From: Endomychus coccineus
Lineage: Eukaryota; Arthropoda; Insecta; Coleoptera; Endomychidae
Reading direction: 5' to 3'
DNA: 64,000 nucleotides
Assembly: GCA_958510875.1 (NCBI GenBank)
Contig: OY294068.1
Location: 67,682,633 to 67,746,632 of the forward strand
Shown piece by piece: positions 1-10,506 of the stretch. A program made the position numbers and the translations under genes. The number at the start of each line of letters is the position of its first letter. The first letter of the stretch is position 1. Under the pieces are notes generated by a model. The model worked only from the letters and a program-made list of their open reading frames with translations. It searched no databases and was not told the DNA's origin.

Positions 1-2366
1 GACGTATTTGGATATTTTAAATCATTCAAAAATATGACAACAGCATATTTAGGAAAATCAATTTTGAAATTGAGATGTGATAATGGTGGAGAATATGTTT
101 CTAAAGAGTTTAGAGATTTTTGTGATTCGAATGGAATCATTATTGATTATACTGTACCATATTCTCCAGAACAAAATGGTCATGCTGAAAGACTGAATAG
201 GTCTTTAGTTGAAAAGGCACGCTCTATGATAATTGGTGCAAACATGAATAAACATTTTTGGGGTGAAGCAGTCAGAACATCAGCATATTTGTTGAATAGA
301 TCTCCCACAACAGCTATAAAATCTCAAACACCATTTGAAATATGAAATGGTAAGAAACCAAATCTATCAAATTTACGTATATTTGGTTGTAAAGCATATC
401 TTCACAAACCTAAACAATTTCGAAATAGCAAATTTGATAAGAAGAGTTTGAAATGTATAATGATTGGTTATGCTCCAAACGGATACAGATTGTGGGATTG
501 TGAGAATGAATGTGTGAAGATTGGAAGAGATGTGATATTTGATGAATCAATGGAATGCATGAACAATTTTGAAACATATCCTCTGGTTGTTGTTGAAAAT
601 AAAGAAAATGAGTTTCATCCGGTGAGTAATGCAGACAAAACTGAATCCGAAGAAATGACTATGTGTGACATTCAGAGACTCAGAAAATCTTTAGTAAATC
701 AAGGTGATAGGGACTTGACTACAATCACTCTGGATCATCAGAACACATATCCCGAATTAGAAAATCTCCTTTGTGGCATAAAGATTTTGAAATTAACTCA
801 CATTTTGTTCCATCGTGTGAAAATGATCTTCCATTTTCTGGAGATTCAGTAATATTTGCACTTTCAGCTGAAGAATTTGTTAATAATGTACCATTGTCTT
901 ATGATGAAGTGAAAAGTCATCCATGTCGGAAACAGTGGGAGTCTGCGATGAATGAAGAATTAGAATCACTCTACGAAAATGAAACTTGGACAGTTAGTTG
1001 ATTGTAGATGGATCTTCACAATTAAGAATATTGATTCTGATAAAAATGAAACTAAGTACAAAGCAAGGTTAGTTGCAAAAGGTTATAGTCAGCAATATGG
1101 TTATGATTATTGTGAGACCTATGCTCCTGTAGCAAATATAATAACAATTAGAACCTTGTTGGTTTTGGCAGTTCAGGAGAGTTTTTCTATCTTTCAAATG
1201 GATGTAAAAACATTATTTAGAAGAAGATATCTATATGAGTCAACCTCCTGGTTTCACAGATGATTCTGGCATGGTATGTAAATTGAATAAATCTTTGTAC
1301 GGATTAAAACAATCACCACGTTGTTGGTATAAACGTTTTGACTCTGTGATGATGAGAAACAGTTTTTGCAGGAGTGAATCAGATAACTGTCTTCATATCA
1401 AGACTTTTGGGAATATCATTTTATATCTTTTAGTTTTTGTAGATGATATTCTTCTAGTGGGCAACTCTACTGAGAAAATGAATAAAATAAAAAATGTTCT
1501 CAACAAAGAGTTCAAAATAAAGTGTTTGGAAAACATTGATATTTTTCTTCATTTATGATAGAGATAAACAATTAATTAAATTGAATCAAAGTCATTACAT
1601 TTTCAAACTTCTCCAAAAATTCAATATGATGAATTGTAATGCTGCAAAAACTCCAATAGAGGTCAATTTGAAATTTGAAAATGAAATAAGACCAGTAACA
1701 AAATATCCTTATAAAGAAGTTGTAGGATGTTTAATGTATTTAATGGTGAATTCGAGACCTGATCTATGTTACGCCGTCAATTTCCTCAGTCGTTTCCAAT
1801 CGAAGGCATCAGATCTACATTGGTCTCATTTGAAAAGGGTTTTAAGGTACCTTAAATTTTCGAAAGATCTTAGTCTTATTTTCAGCAAACCAGAAATATA
1901 ATATATTGGAAGGTTTTTGTGATGCAGATTTTGCAAATGATCTGCAAGATCGGAAGTCTACATCTGGATATATTTTCAAATGTTTCGGTTCTACTGTTAC
2001 TTGGTCTACCGGAAGGCAATCAACAGTTGCACTTTCAACTGCCGAAGCAGAATATAATGCTCTTGCAGCAGCAGTGATTGAATGTTTTTGGTTGAGAGGA
2101 TTGTTGAATGAAATGAATATTATATTAACTGAAGCAACGATACTCTATGAAGATAATCAGTCATGTGTAAAATTGCTACTGAACATAGAAAACATCAAAT
2201 AATGAAATATATAGATGTGAAATATAATTTCATTCGAGAAGCACTAGATTCTGGCCAAATTATGTTGAAATATATTTCATCGCAAGAACAACTTGCTGAC
2301 ATTTTTACTAAAGGACTGTCTTTACATTTATTTAAAGATGTTTTATTCAAGTTGGGTTTGTCATGA
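1..2366 (+). pseudogene. copia pol remnant (integrase, RT, RNase H)
   Basis: Integrase core residues are visible at 34-345 (LRCDNGGEY, then YSPEQNGHAERLNR), followed by an in-frame TGA at about 341-345 where the family has Trp (TPFEI-stop-NGKKPN). The frame resumes to about 770, shifts, and passes the RT entry (KQWESAMNEELESL, near 930-975), the fingers (KYKARLVAKGYSQQYGYDY, 1057-1115), QMDVKT (1196-1212), LNKSLYGLKQSPRCWYKRF (1283-1340) and the catalytic FVDDILLVG (1434-1463, the usual YVDD with F for Y). RNase H follows with YEDNQSCVKL (2146-2175) and an ADIFTKGL tail (2296-2322). Frameshifts near 780, 985, 1215-1235, 1550, 1900 and 2175 mean no functional polyprotein. The shifts may be decay or, in one or two cases, sequencing error. 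Confidence 0.92.
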
Positions 2367-2384
2367 ATATGGATTAAGTGGGAG

Positions 2385-2530
2385 TGTTGATATATTTAGT
2401 TTGATCATGTAATCCATGTTTGTGACTAACGTTCTTTTGTAATTAATTAATAGATTGACTGTCTGTCAGAATTAAAAATAAAAACACTTTGAATCTGATC
2501 TCTTCTCACTGATTATTAACTTTTTTGACA
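2385..2530 (+). repeat. probable 3' LTR of the copia element
   Basis: The pol stop is followed by a purine-rich tract (AAGTGGGAG, 2376-2384), then TGTTGATA, a typical copia LTR start. An AATAAAAA polyadenylation-type signal lies at about 2476-2483 and the segment can end in CA at 2530. The right boundary is a guess from the CA dinucleotide, because the 5' LTR is not in the window for comparison. Confidence 0.6.
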
Positions 2531-3180
2531 CTATATTCTGAAAAGTTTATTACTTGATTTTCTCGATTTAAATTTTTTAATATTATAAATAAATAATTAT
2601 ACATTTTATCTCATCGGCTTCCTTTCCACAAATGAAACAATTATCTTCCACATTAATTTGAGTGGAGAGTAGACAGACCGAACAGGAGCCTATATTACCT
2701 TTATGTATATACATTTTAATACAATATTTGTGAATACATTATAGATGTCCCCTAAGTCAAGACCAAATACCATGAGGATTGTTATATATGTTTACAAGAT
2801 GAATTAAAGTGTTGGTTAAGGAAAGAAAATTCAAGATCAAAATTAGTGGACGTACTACGAACCAGATTTTTAAATATATTGGAAAAAATGTATTGACAAC
2901 GAATCAAAATCCTGATGAGGAAACGATTGAATCAAGATTGTTCACATTATGCAGCTATGTATTTATATGTTGTATTTATTGTACACTAAATTTGGCTCAA
3001 ATAGTCGTACAATGATATACCCACTTCAAAATAAGGAAGAGTATTGGTTCAAAGAAAGATTAAATAATACTACGTTCACATTATGCAGCTAATATTGTAA
3101 TGTACACTTAATTTGGCATTTGGCTCAAATACAATGATATACCCACTTCAAAATAAGGAAATACTACGAGCTATTACACT
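2531..3180. repeat. non-coding, with a ~120-bp tandem duplication
   Basis: No gene is seen. The block TTCACATTATGCAGCT ... TGTACACT ... ACCCACTTCAAAATAAGGAA appears twice in direct orientation (about 2940-3040 and 3074-3160), the second copy with small indels. A further short match, ATTGGTTCAAAG, flanks the next foldback element on both sides (about 3043 and 3885), so the tandem array may have been split by that insertion. Confidence 0.7.
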
Positions 3181-3850
3181 TTTCTGCCTAACCTTTTCGA
3201 TGTTTGCGTTCGATTCTACTTCTATTTCGAATAATTGAAAGGCACTATGACCTACGAACTTTTTGTCGCAAACCCAGCAATTGTATATTGTTAAAACGCT
3301 CATTAATAAATGATTGTTTATTGCTTAAACAATCAATTTGGCCAAAAAAAAAATGGTTACGCTATAAGCTGCGTAGTTGTTTGACTCTAATTAGGCTGCG
3401 TTTTGCCTGGACCTTGATGGGTTGAATATGTGAGAAATTTCACGAAACTTAATCATATCAATTTCTTCCTAATGAGTTACTCTACAGACACAAATTGCAA
3501 AAAAACGGTATTTGGATCTGAATTTGGCTCTACGATTTTTTATTTGGTGATTTTTACGTCAAATTTGGCGTTTTTTCTTACTTTTCTGCAAATAGCAGCC
3601 AAACAGTCTTACATATGCAACTTTTAAATGTTTATCTTACTTCTCCACACAATTGCGAATAATTTGATATATCATAGACTGGTCAACTTTATAAAAAGTT
3701 ATTCCAGGATACTCACAGCAAAGTTTTACTTTTGGAAAAAAAATCGCCCTGAGCGCAAAAGCAAACTTTTTAACTTCTAAGGTGGCTTTTAATTATTCGA
3801 AATAGATGTAGAATCGAACGCAAACATCGAAAAGGTTAGGCAGAACAAAA
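3181..3850. mobile_element. foldback/MITE-like element with ~65-bp inverted ends
   Basis: The segment beginning TTCTGCCTAACCTTTTCGAT at 3181-3201 reappears as its reverse complement at about 3826-3846, with pairing extending roughly 65 bases and, weakly, further inward. It has no coding capacity. The related direct repeats on each side (3043 and 3885) would fit insertion into a pre-existing repeat. The superfamily is not identified. Confidence 0.7.
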
Positions 3851-4159
3851 AGTTGAATTTTGTTACATAGTGTTATCAGAGAATTGGTTCAAAGATAGAT
3901 TAAACAATGACAGTATCGAAGAAGGCTGGGCTCATATTCGAGCACAAAGTTTATGGTAGTGATACCTACCCAGCTAGTGGCAAAATAAAAAAAACAGGAA
4001 GTGAACTGGTGATACTTGTTTGAACGCTTCTCTCATTTAACAAATATATGAAGTGGAAGATCGAGATAAGAATGTTTTTCATTCCATTGATTACTAATTA
4101 TGTTATTCAGCAGTAAATATGTTTGTCTAAATATGTCTAACCTTTAGTATGATTCAAAT
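3851..4159. other. no gene seen
   Basis: AT-rich sequence without an open frame or recognisable repeat, apart from the direct repeat of 3043-3055 near 3885. Confidence 0.6.
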
Positions 4160-4848
4160 AGTCGGGTCAAATTAGACGAAAAAAGTATAAAAGCTGGGAA
4201 AATTTGCAGGCAACTCCGATCGACTCCGGGTTTTTTGCAAAATTTTCCTGAACGGATTTACAACATTCCCGAAAAAAAACTAATACGTGCTTTTCCAATT
4301 TTCAATTGTTATAAAGGAGTATTATAGAGGAAAATGGCCAATTTTCATGACGCATACTTTCAAAACCGTTGATTGGGCACGTGTCTGTTGAATTTTATTG
4401 TGTTTATTGTGTAAACGACATTTTTTTTAACTTATTATTTTTTGGAAAAATTGATTAATAATTAATTATTCATCCACAAATTAATTTTTTTTACATCCAC
4501 TAATTACGAATTGTAAGTATTTATATTCTTTTCTATTGTTCCATATCAATTTTTCAATCAATTTGTTTTCTTAATTTTTGTTTCATAGATCTCAATTTGC
4601 GTTTGGACAATATTACGAGTGGGCATTTCCAGCCATTGTTGGCATGATTTCGAAATTTTAGAAATTTCCTAATTTTTTGGCCATGAAAATTGGCCATTTT
4701 CCTCTATAACAATTGGAAAATGGAAAAGCACATATTAGTTTTTTTTCGGGAATGTTGTAAATCCGTTCAGGAAAATTTTGCAAAAAAACCGGAGTTGATC
4801 GGAGTTGCCCGCAAATTTTCCCAGATTTTTTGCTAATATGACTCGACT
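4160..4848. mobile_element. foldback element with ~195-bp inverted ends
   Basis: The left arm (about 4160-4360) and right arm (about 4655-4848) are reverse complements with small differences. Matched blocks include GGAAAATTTGCAGGCAACTC near 4198 against its complement near 4805, and the run around AACGGATTTACAACATTCCC near 4251. The ends read AGTCGGGTCAAATTAG and, on the complement, AGTCGAGTCATATTAG. The interior of about 290 bp is AT-rich and non-coding. A clear target duplication is not visible. Confidence 0.8.
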
Positions 4849-5039
4849 AAAACTGATTGAATAAAATGATTGGAATAAAATTGAAAATTTTTAAATCTGA
4901 ATTCATATCTAGCAACCTCAAAAAGATTTTCAAGTATTAAACAATGATCGTTAATAGTGAAATCACAAAGACCCTTTTCCGACTCTCCACTCTGCTTTAA
5001 TTTATAAAACCGTGGTTTAATTTTTAATCTTGGATTCTG

Positions 5040-6200
5040 TCAATCTGTTGTTGGGTTGTAGACCGCCAGAAACCCAGAATGTTGCTGACGCTGGTATCCG
5101 TCAGTTCCTCCGGAAGCAGCTCAGTTTCACCGAAGTAACAATAGCTGAGGGATGTCAAACCTAGGCATTTCAACAGGATGTGAGAGACACTTTCTTCTAT
5201 CTCTCGACATTTCCTACATATAGAGTAACGATGTTCATAAGATGTAGGTGTTTATTAAGACCACAGTGCACCGATTCCTGTCATCTGCTCATGGTTCCTC
5301 CTATCAAGAGAAAGGAGTTTCCTTAAGAGCTCAGGCCACTGTTCGTTCAGCTGACTTCGAAGGGCGAGACCTCCATCGCAGTTTGATAATGCAATCATTG
5401 ACTCTGGACCGACAGGGCCTGCCTGCTTGGCAAGTGCGTCGGCTATTTCATTATACCCTCAACTCCACTATGTCCTGGGATCTATTCGAGTTTGACTTTG
5501 TTAGCTCTGGCTAATTCAGCAAGTGATTCTCTGCACTCTTTTGCAAGCCTTGACGAGACTCTAGGGAAGAGCCCCAAGAGTCTACCGGCAGCCTGTGCAG
5601 ATACATACAGATTGAGCTTATATCAGCGGTGTATAAGATAGTTTCGTGAGTTAGCCAGACGGATTGTTTTGCTTTACAAGAGAAACAAGTGAAGCACTTA
5701 AGTAGGTTGTAACTTAATGCGGTGCGCTCAAGCTGGCTGACTCACTTCACTTACGGCAGTAACTCGCGATAGAAGCACGGATTTACATAGATTTGAGAAT
5801 TTTTAATATCTCGTAAATCTGTCTATGAATGATAAAATAAATTGACACTACCTATTTGAATTCAATTCTAGTTTTAGAACCATCGTTGGAAAATTATTTT
5901 ATGGTTACCACAAAAAAGCTTAGAAATTATTCAGATGCAACATGCTATATGCTAGATGTCTGACAAGCGCGCTATGAATAGAACGCCCATTTATCATCAC
6001 CGTTGTTGAATCTCGGTCGCACTTATTCAATCACTATTCACTATTTGTATGTCAAGCTAAGGGCAACTGATATTGTGATCCTTGATCTTTTTAAGCACAC
6101 TCGCGCACCGGAAGCCTATCCTATTTTGGACCCATCTGTAAACAATATTAGCCCAACTGGTGGCATTAGGGCGAACATTTTATTGTTCCGACCTAATCTG
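5040..6200 (-). pseudogene. non-LTR RNase H domain and C-terminal zinc knuckle remnant
   Basis: The minus strand gives the RNase H start LFTDGSKIG followed by a stop (about 6160-6130, with the catalytic Asp of DGSK). Much later comes IPGHSGVEGNEIADALAKQ (about 5485-5425, the conserved GNExAD motif). After more frameshifts the tail reads CRKCREIEESVSHILLKC (about 5222-5170), a C-x2-C-x(n)-H-x4-C knuckle, then ELLPEELTD (near 5120-5095). The two RNase H halves are about 650 bp apart instead of about 330, so 5700-5990 probably contains an insertion. Confidence 0.82.
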
Positions 6201-6333
6201 TAAGGAATGGAGATTTTGGGAGAATGAGACTGATAGCCGGAATCATGCTATCTTGCCACATTGCTATTGCTAGTATGGTTCACTTTGAAGTAACCTCACT
6301 TCAGATAATAGAGTGTTCACGAAGTAATGCGAT

Positions 6334-7500
6334 TTAGTCCAGTGGCCCAAGCCTCAACCTGTACGCCGTTCTTAAGACTTCAAACCTTGATGAATAAGAG
6401 GTGGCTATCCAGCAAGTTGTTGTCCACCTCACACCACTTGGGACACTCACGCAGGCAAGACCTGCAGTCGATTCAAAGGACGTAGGAACGTAGCAGTCCA
6501 CGTCATAGGTGACCATAGTCTTCTGGTGGTCTGACGGTCATGTAGATCCAGTGAAGGATATGTAGCTGTAATGCCCCAAAGCTTTACTACAAGCCCAGAT
6601 GAATGCAGAAGCCTTCCTCACTCGGTATTCGAGATGTTTACTCCGGGTCAATTCAGATTCTGGTGTTACTCCTAAAAGCTTCACCGACCCCTTCAATTGA
6701 AGGGTTCTACCAGAAAAATAATCCTCCGGCAGTGCGCTCAGCTTGTGTTGCTGGTAAACATTACCATTTCCGTCTTAACAGGGTTGATCCCAGGGCCGTA
6801 GAGAGAAAATACGGTATCGGGGGAAAAGACAAGATTCAACTCACGGGCCCCTTGATTTTTGAAATGTACTTCTACACGAATAATAAAACTGAGTCTACAA
6901 GCAGATTATCCGATTTTCGAAAAAAAGGGAAGTAGAAGTATTTTTCGTAAATAAAATTAAGATGAATTACTTCATGCGCCAATTCTTTGGGAACATCGAC
7001 TGCCTATTTCTCTATGAAACACTAACAGAAATTTCCAAATTTTTCTACAGAGAATCAGAAGCACGGACTCCTGTAGAAAATGCCGAGCCCCATGAGAATA
7101 CCCTCCTGGACAGCTGAGTGTACCAGGTCACTATGTGCATTGTGTTTTGCAGCTGGCAAAGTATTTTCAAGTTCCGCTCAAAGATGACTACCACCAAGGC
7201 TTGGGCATTAAAGCCCATCTCTTACAACTCCACGAAAAGTCCATCGATCACGAGAGGAGATAAAACCTTTCCCCGAGGCCATCTCTTTTAGCGGTGGTTT
7301 GTACAACGCCTCTATCATTATGCGCCGTCATCGCGCGCCTTGAAGGCATGGCCTCAATCCATTTCATCACTGTTCAACTGAGTCCACGTCTCTCTCCAGC
7401 TGAGCAAATATACTCGATGGGGGTTAGCAAACGCCCTTTTGATGTGCAAAAATATCCCCTGGACATGTTCCTCCCTAGTCATAGCACTAAATGATGAACT
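6334..7500 (-). pseudogene. non-LTR reverse transcriptase remnant
   Basis: On the minus strand the order is HVQGIFLHIKRAF (about 7475-7435, palm A region, normally DIKGAF), a degraded VLSPLVIDGL after the GCPQGG position (about 7265-7235), GFNAQA then VVVI (about 7205-7160, where the YADD box has been lost), and MHIVTWYTQ (about 7145-7118). An insert follows. The thumb resumes as GINPVKTEMVMFT (6790-6752), KLLGVTPESELT (about 6680-6645) and SAFIWACSKALG (about 6610-6575), and the connection domain as LACVSV plus a TT motif (about 6460-6420). Frameshifts and the missing catalytic YADD show it is dead. The closest relatives by motif are RNase H-type non-LTR elements; the clade is inferred. Confidence 0.82.
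6791..7115. other. insert inside the RT, identity unknown
   Basis: The RT reading jumps from WYTQ (7118) to GINPVKTE (6790), which should be nearly adjacent, so about 320 bp is foreign. The left end starts CAGGGCCGTAG, resembling the CAGGGCCGG end of the hAT copy at 56100. A matching right end and a target duplication are not found, so a hAT derivative is only a suggestion. Confidence 0.45.
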
Positions 7501-7931
7501 ATAAAAAAGTTCACACTGTGGATACACTATAACACTATAAAGTAGTGCTGCCGCTTCGAATAGTGTTGCCGCATGGAGAATAGATAAAAGTTACTCTTCG
7601 CAAATCATTTTTATATGCTGAGTAGGAGCTGAGAGTTCTAACCCCTAGACCACATACGTTTGCTTCGTCGCCGTTGGCGGAGAATGGCGGAGAAAGATCA
7701 CCGGCGATAGTTGAATTTCTTGCGATTCGCAAGAATTGAAATCTGGAGATAGATAGTTTCAATATTTTGCGAACATTCGCGCGAATTATGGCTCGAGCAT
7801 GCGCTGAGGGATGAAAGTAGTAGAGAAGAAGAGATAACCTCATCATTATACTTTGTTTACGCGGGTCAATTGCTTGTTTGTGTAGCTTCTCTCTCTCTAT
7901 TTTTATATTATATATTGTAAATTGGTACGAA
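7501..7931. other. no recognised gene; possible 5' flank of the next reading frame
   Basis: The stretch is richer in GC than its surroundings (about 7640-7810) and carries a CT microsatellite (7889-7900) shortly before the ATG at 7932. No transposon motif is seen. The open frame on the minus strand here (7535-7846) resembles nothing known. Confidence 0.35.
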
Positions 7932-9770
7932 ATGAATTCTGATCCTGATGAGGTATCTACATTATAAATTTATATATTTTGGCTAGAAATAACTTAACTA
8001 AATGTATTTTTAGTACTGTGGTAGCACTCTCCGTCTATTGCAATACAAACAACATAATTGCATTGAGTTTGCACAGTTTGAAGATGTGACCAGTGGCGGC
8101 TCGTGAATTTTTGAGAGAGGAGGCTGGACATAAAACGTTTTTGTGAAAATATACTCTATTCACAGCCTTTTAACCTTTGCACAGCGACCGTACCAGCTAC
8201 TTCAGTGTCAAAATTAATTGTTACCCAGCAAGAACCAACGTGAAGGTATAGAGTTTCTCTTGGCAAACATTTTTTTTGTTCGTTTTTTGTCTTTTATTTT
8301 TTTGGATTTTAAATTTTTTTTCTTTTTTTTGGAATTTTTCATATTTTGTTTTTTTTTATTAATTTTATTAACTTTTTTTATATATTAACGGAATTCTACG
8401 GTCTTTAGTTTGCAAAAAATGATCAATAATATTATCAAAAAATTTATCATTTAGTGTTTTACTAAATCTTTTTCAATAGATATTAAACTAACATTGTATG
8501 AACGATTTTGGCCCATTGTACTTGGCATGTAAGTTTTAATTCGTTTGAGAGTAGAAAATGATCTCTCCACCGATGCCGACATGACAGGAATGGTGACTGT
8601 CAAACAAAGTAGTTTATAAAACTGAGGTAAAACTTGTTGCAAATCATTGTCTATCATATATTTTATCATATCGGCGTGAATGTCGTACTGGCCTAAAATA
8701 TCTTTATCCAAGTATATAACGCATAATTCATTGTGCAGTGCTATTTTATCAAAAAATTTATATTTTCGAACTAAGTTATACAAAAAACTTTAATTCATGT
8801 AAATCGGAAAATCGAATCTCAATTTGACCTTTAATAGTATCTAAAATTTCATAAAAAAAAGTGTTTATAATGTAGTTTCTTGTCTACCAAATTATATGTT
8901 TTCCTCCTCTAACAATATTCTGTTTACCGGTTAATTTAAACTTAATACTCGATGTAATATGTTCCTGCAATTTTTCATGTCTGTCTATACCACGAGCTGA
9001 ATTTTTCAAATCATCATAACCCAAGTCCCCCAACATGAAGTTGTATCAGATGTAAATAGCGAACAATACCAGCAATATAATTTATTGTGTACCTCAGATC
9101 CCGTTAACCTTAAATATTTTTTACAATTATCAGTATCAAATCATCGATTTTGAAACATACCTGTCATCATTAATCTTATCAGCAACTAAATCACTACTCA
9201 GTTTAACGTTTAATAACCAAAGAACTCTTTGTTAATAACTCACCAAACGACCGAACAGATGAATTATAACTTAACCTTACATCGTTTCACGAAACAAAAA
9301 CAACAACTGCCAGAGCACGTGTCGAAGTTTGCAGCCGCGGCAAGTAATCGTATTTCATACGACCGCCGGGAGCGTACGAGATGCTAGCCTCCATAGACTG
9401 TTGCCATATTCGCTGTTTTACCCTGAACTGGTTGGAAAAACGGCAACTGTGTTGACCACACGTATTTAGCGTTTGAGATATATAGAGAATCTAGCCTCTG
9501 GCCACTGTTGCCAGATTAAAAATAACTACGGAGAACGGGGAATTAATTGTAAAATTTAAAGAATTATCAGAGAAACAGGAAATAAAATGGAGAATGATCA
9601 TTAAGATAAATTGGTGAGGAGGCTGAGCCTCTTTAGCCTCCTTCGAGGAGCCTCCACTGGATGTGACTGAAAACTCCCAAATGCATGCAGAAAAGTCTGC
9701 AGATTTGAAGGAAACAGACCTATTTTTTTTTTGTTTTTCTCCGTTTAAACAATACGTAAACGGCAATTGA
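7932..9770 (+). CDS. possible small spliced reading frame split by hAT copy 1
   Basis: ATG at 7932 opens MNSDPDE, followed by a GTATCT donor at 7953. A TATTTTTAG acceptor ends at 8013, giving a 61-bp phase-0 intron. The second exon reads YCGSTLRLLQYKQHNC and onward to EDV at 8090, where the hAT begins. After the second target duplication (9660-9667) the same frame continues open through TENSQMHAEKSADLKETD to a TGA at 9768-9770. Excluding the transposon the product would be about 70 residues. I do not recognise the protein. The frame being open on both sides of the insertion supports a pre-insertion exon, but a frame this short could be chance. If real, the gene is now disrupted. Confidence 0.3.
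8091..9659 (-). mobile_element. hAT DNA transposon copy 1, internally deleted, with 8-bp target duplication
   Basis: The left end is CAGTGGCGGCTCGTG (8091) and the right end complements to CAGTGGAGGCTCCTCG (9659). The 8-bp GATGTGAC is present at 8083-8090 and again at 9660-9667, a perfect hAT-type target duplication. Length is 1,569 bp, well short of an autonomous hAT. The coding remnant is on the minus strand. The copy at 10507-11715 shares both ends and most flanking sequence. Confidence 0.95.
8376..9050 (-). pseudogene. hAT transposase C-terminal remnant (ZMYM/KIAA1586-like type)
   Basis: The main open part is 8451-8783. It contains the hAT dimerisation region: VLPQFYKLLCLTVTIPV, then SASVERSFSTLKRIKTYM, then ISIEKDLVKH, with the ERSFS block being the family hallmark. 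After a stop the tail NIIDHF-like sequence continues in another frame to about 8376. Upstream on the minus strand, in broken frames, are GIDRHEKLQEH and KFKLTGKQNI (about 9000-8920). These fit the N-terminal zinc-finger/linker part of the same proteins, so the catalytic core between them is deleted. Confidence 0.88.
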
Positions 9771-10506
9771 ACGCCTTCGTCGCTAACGAAATAATTCTTC
9801 ATTCATAGTATTAGATTACAAAATAAATTATTATCTAACCATACACAAATAAATAGAAAATGTTAGGTTATAAATGTCGCATAAAGCTAAAACAGTGAAA
9901 AATAATATCTCTAAAATAGTTGCGAAAGTTCGCTAGTACATGAAATTGCGCAATTCGCAAATAGCAATTTAGAAGAAGTGGTGAAAAGCTTTCCTTCTTG
10001 CTCTGGGCGAATAATATAATCGTTACAAAACATGTATCATGAAGAAAATGTAGATAGATAGACTCATTTGTGTCAAGTACATAGTATGTTCACAAGGGTC
10101 AGAGTTTACATATGAAAATAGTATCAAAATATAAATATATAATATAAAAACAGACATATTAATAGAATAATTATGACTAACGATTACAGTATTATTAAGA
10201 TCAGTGTTCGATAATAATAGTCACTAATTAAAACAAAACAGCAAAAATTTCGGTTAAAAAAATACATTTACATTAACGTGATAATGTCGGATAAACGTTA
10301 TAGTATTAATTTTTACGATACAAAATTTTCCACATGTTGCGATTTAATTGTTTGTTTACTAACTTGTCCGTTCGGTATCTTCTAAAAACTCGCCTACCGA
10401 GTAATAATATTTTTATATGAAAAATTTTTTCACTTTGAAACTGGAGTTTAATTTAATATCTGCGAAATCGGTGGTTATTCTGTTCAATTTGTTTATGCAT
10501 TTCTTC
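9668..10506. other. no recognised gene beyond the exon tail
   Basis: Apart from the possible exon continuation to 9770, this is AT-rich sequence between the two hAT copies with no convincing frame or repeat. Confidence 0.5.

Larger units (their letters stand above)
1..2530 (+). mobile_element. Copia (Ty1/copia) LTR retrotransposon, 5'-truncated by the window edge
   Basis: The stretch holds, in copia order, an integrase core, a linker, reverse transcriptase, RNase H, a purine-rich tract and a short LTR. Integrase before RT is diagnostic of copia rather than gypsy. The 5' LTR, gag, protease and the start of integrase lie left of the window. The copy is dead: the pol frame is broken by at least one nonsense codon and several frameshifts. 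No target duplication can be checked because only one end is present. Confidence 0.93.
5040..7500 (-). mobile_element. RNase H-bearing non-LTR retrotransposon (R1/I/LOA-like group), 5'-truncated and broken
   Basis: Reading the minus strand, RT motifs (7500 to 6330), then RNase H (6200 to 5400), then a Cys-His knuckle tail (5230 to 5090) occur in the order of an RNase H-carrying non-LTR ORF2. At least two foreign inserts split it, near 6791-7115 in RT and near 5700-5990 in RNase H. The 5' half (endonuclease, ORF1) is absent. A second member of the same family lies at 22.9-23.5 kb on the plus strand, with matching knuckle and tail. Confidence 0.85.

Noticed and set aside
8451..8783. Domesticated hAT-derived host gene
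   Set aside because: Lies inside TIRs with a perfect target duplication, has stops and lacks the catalytic core.
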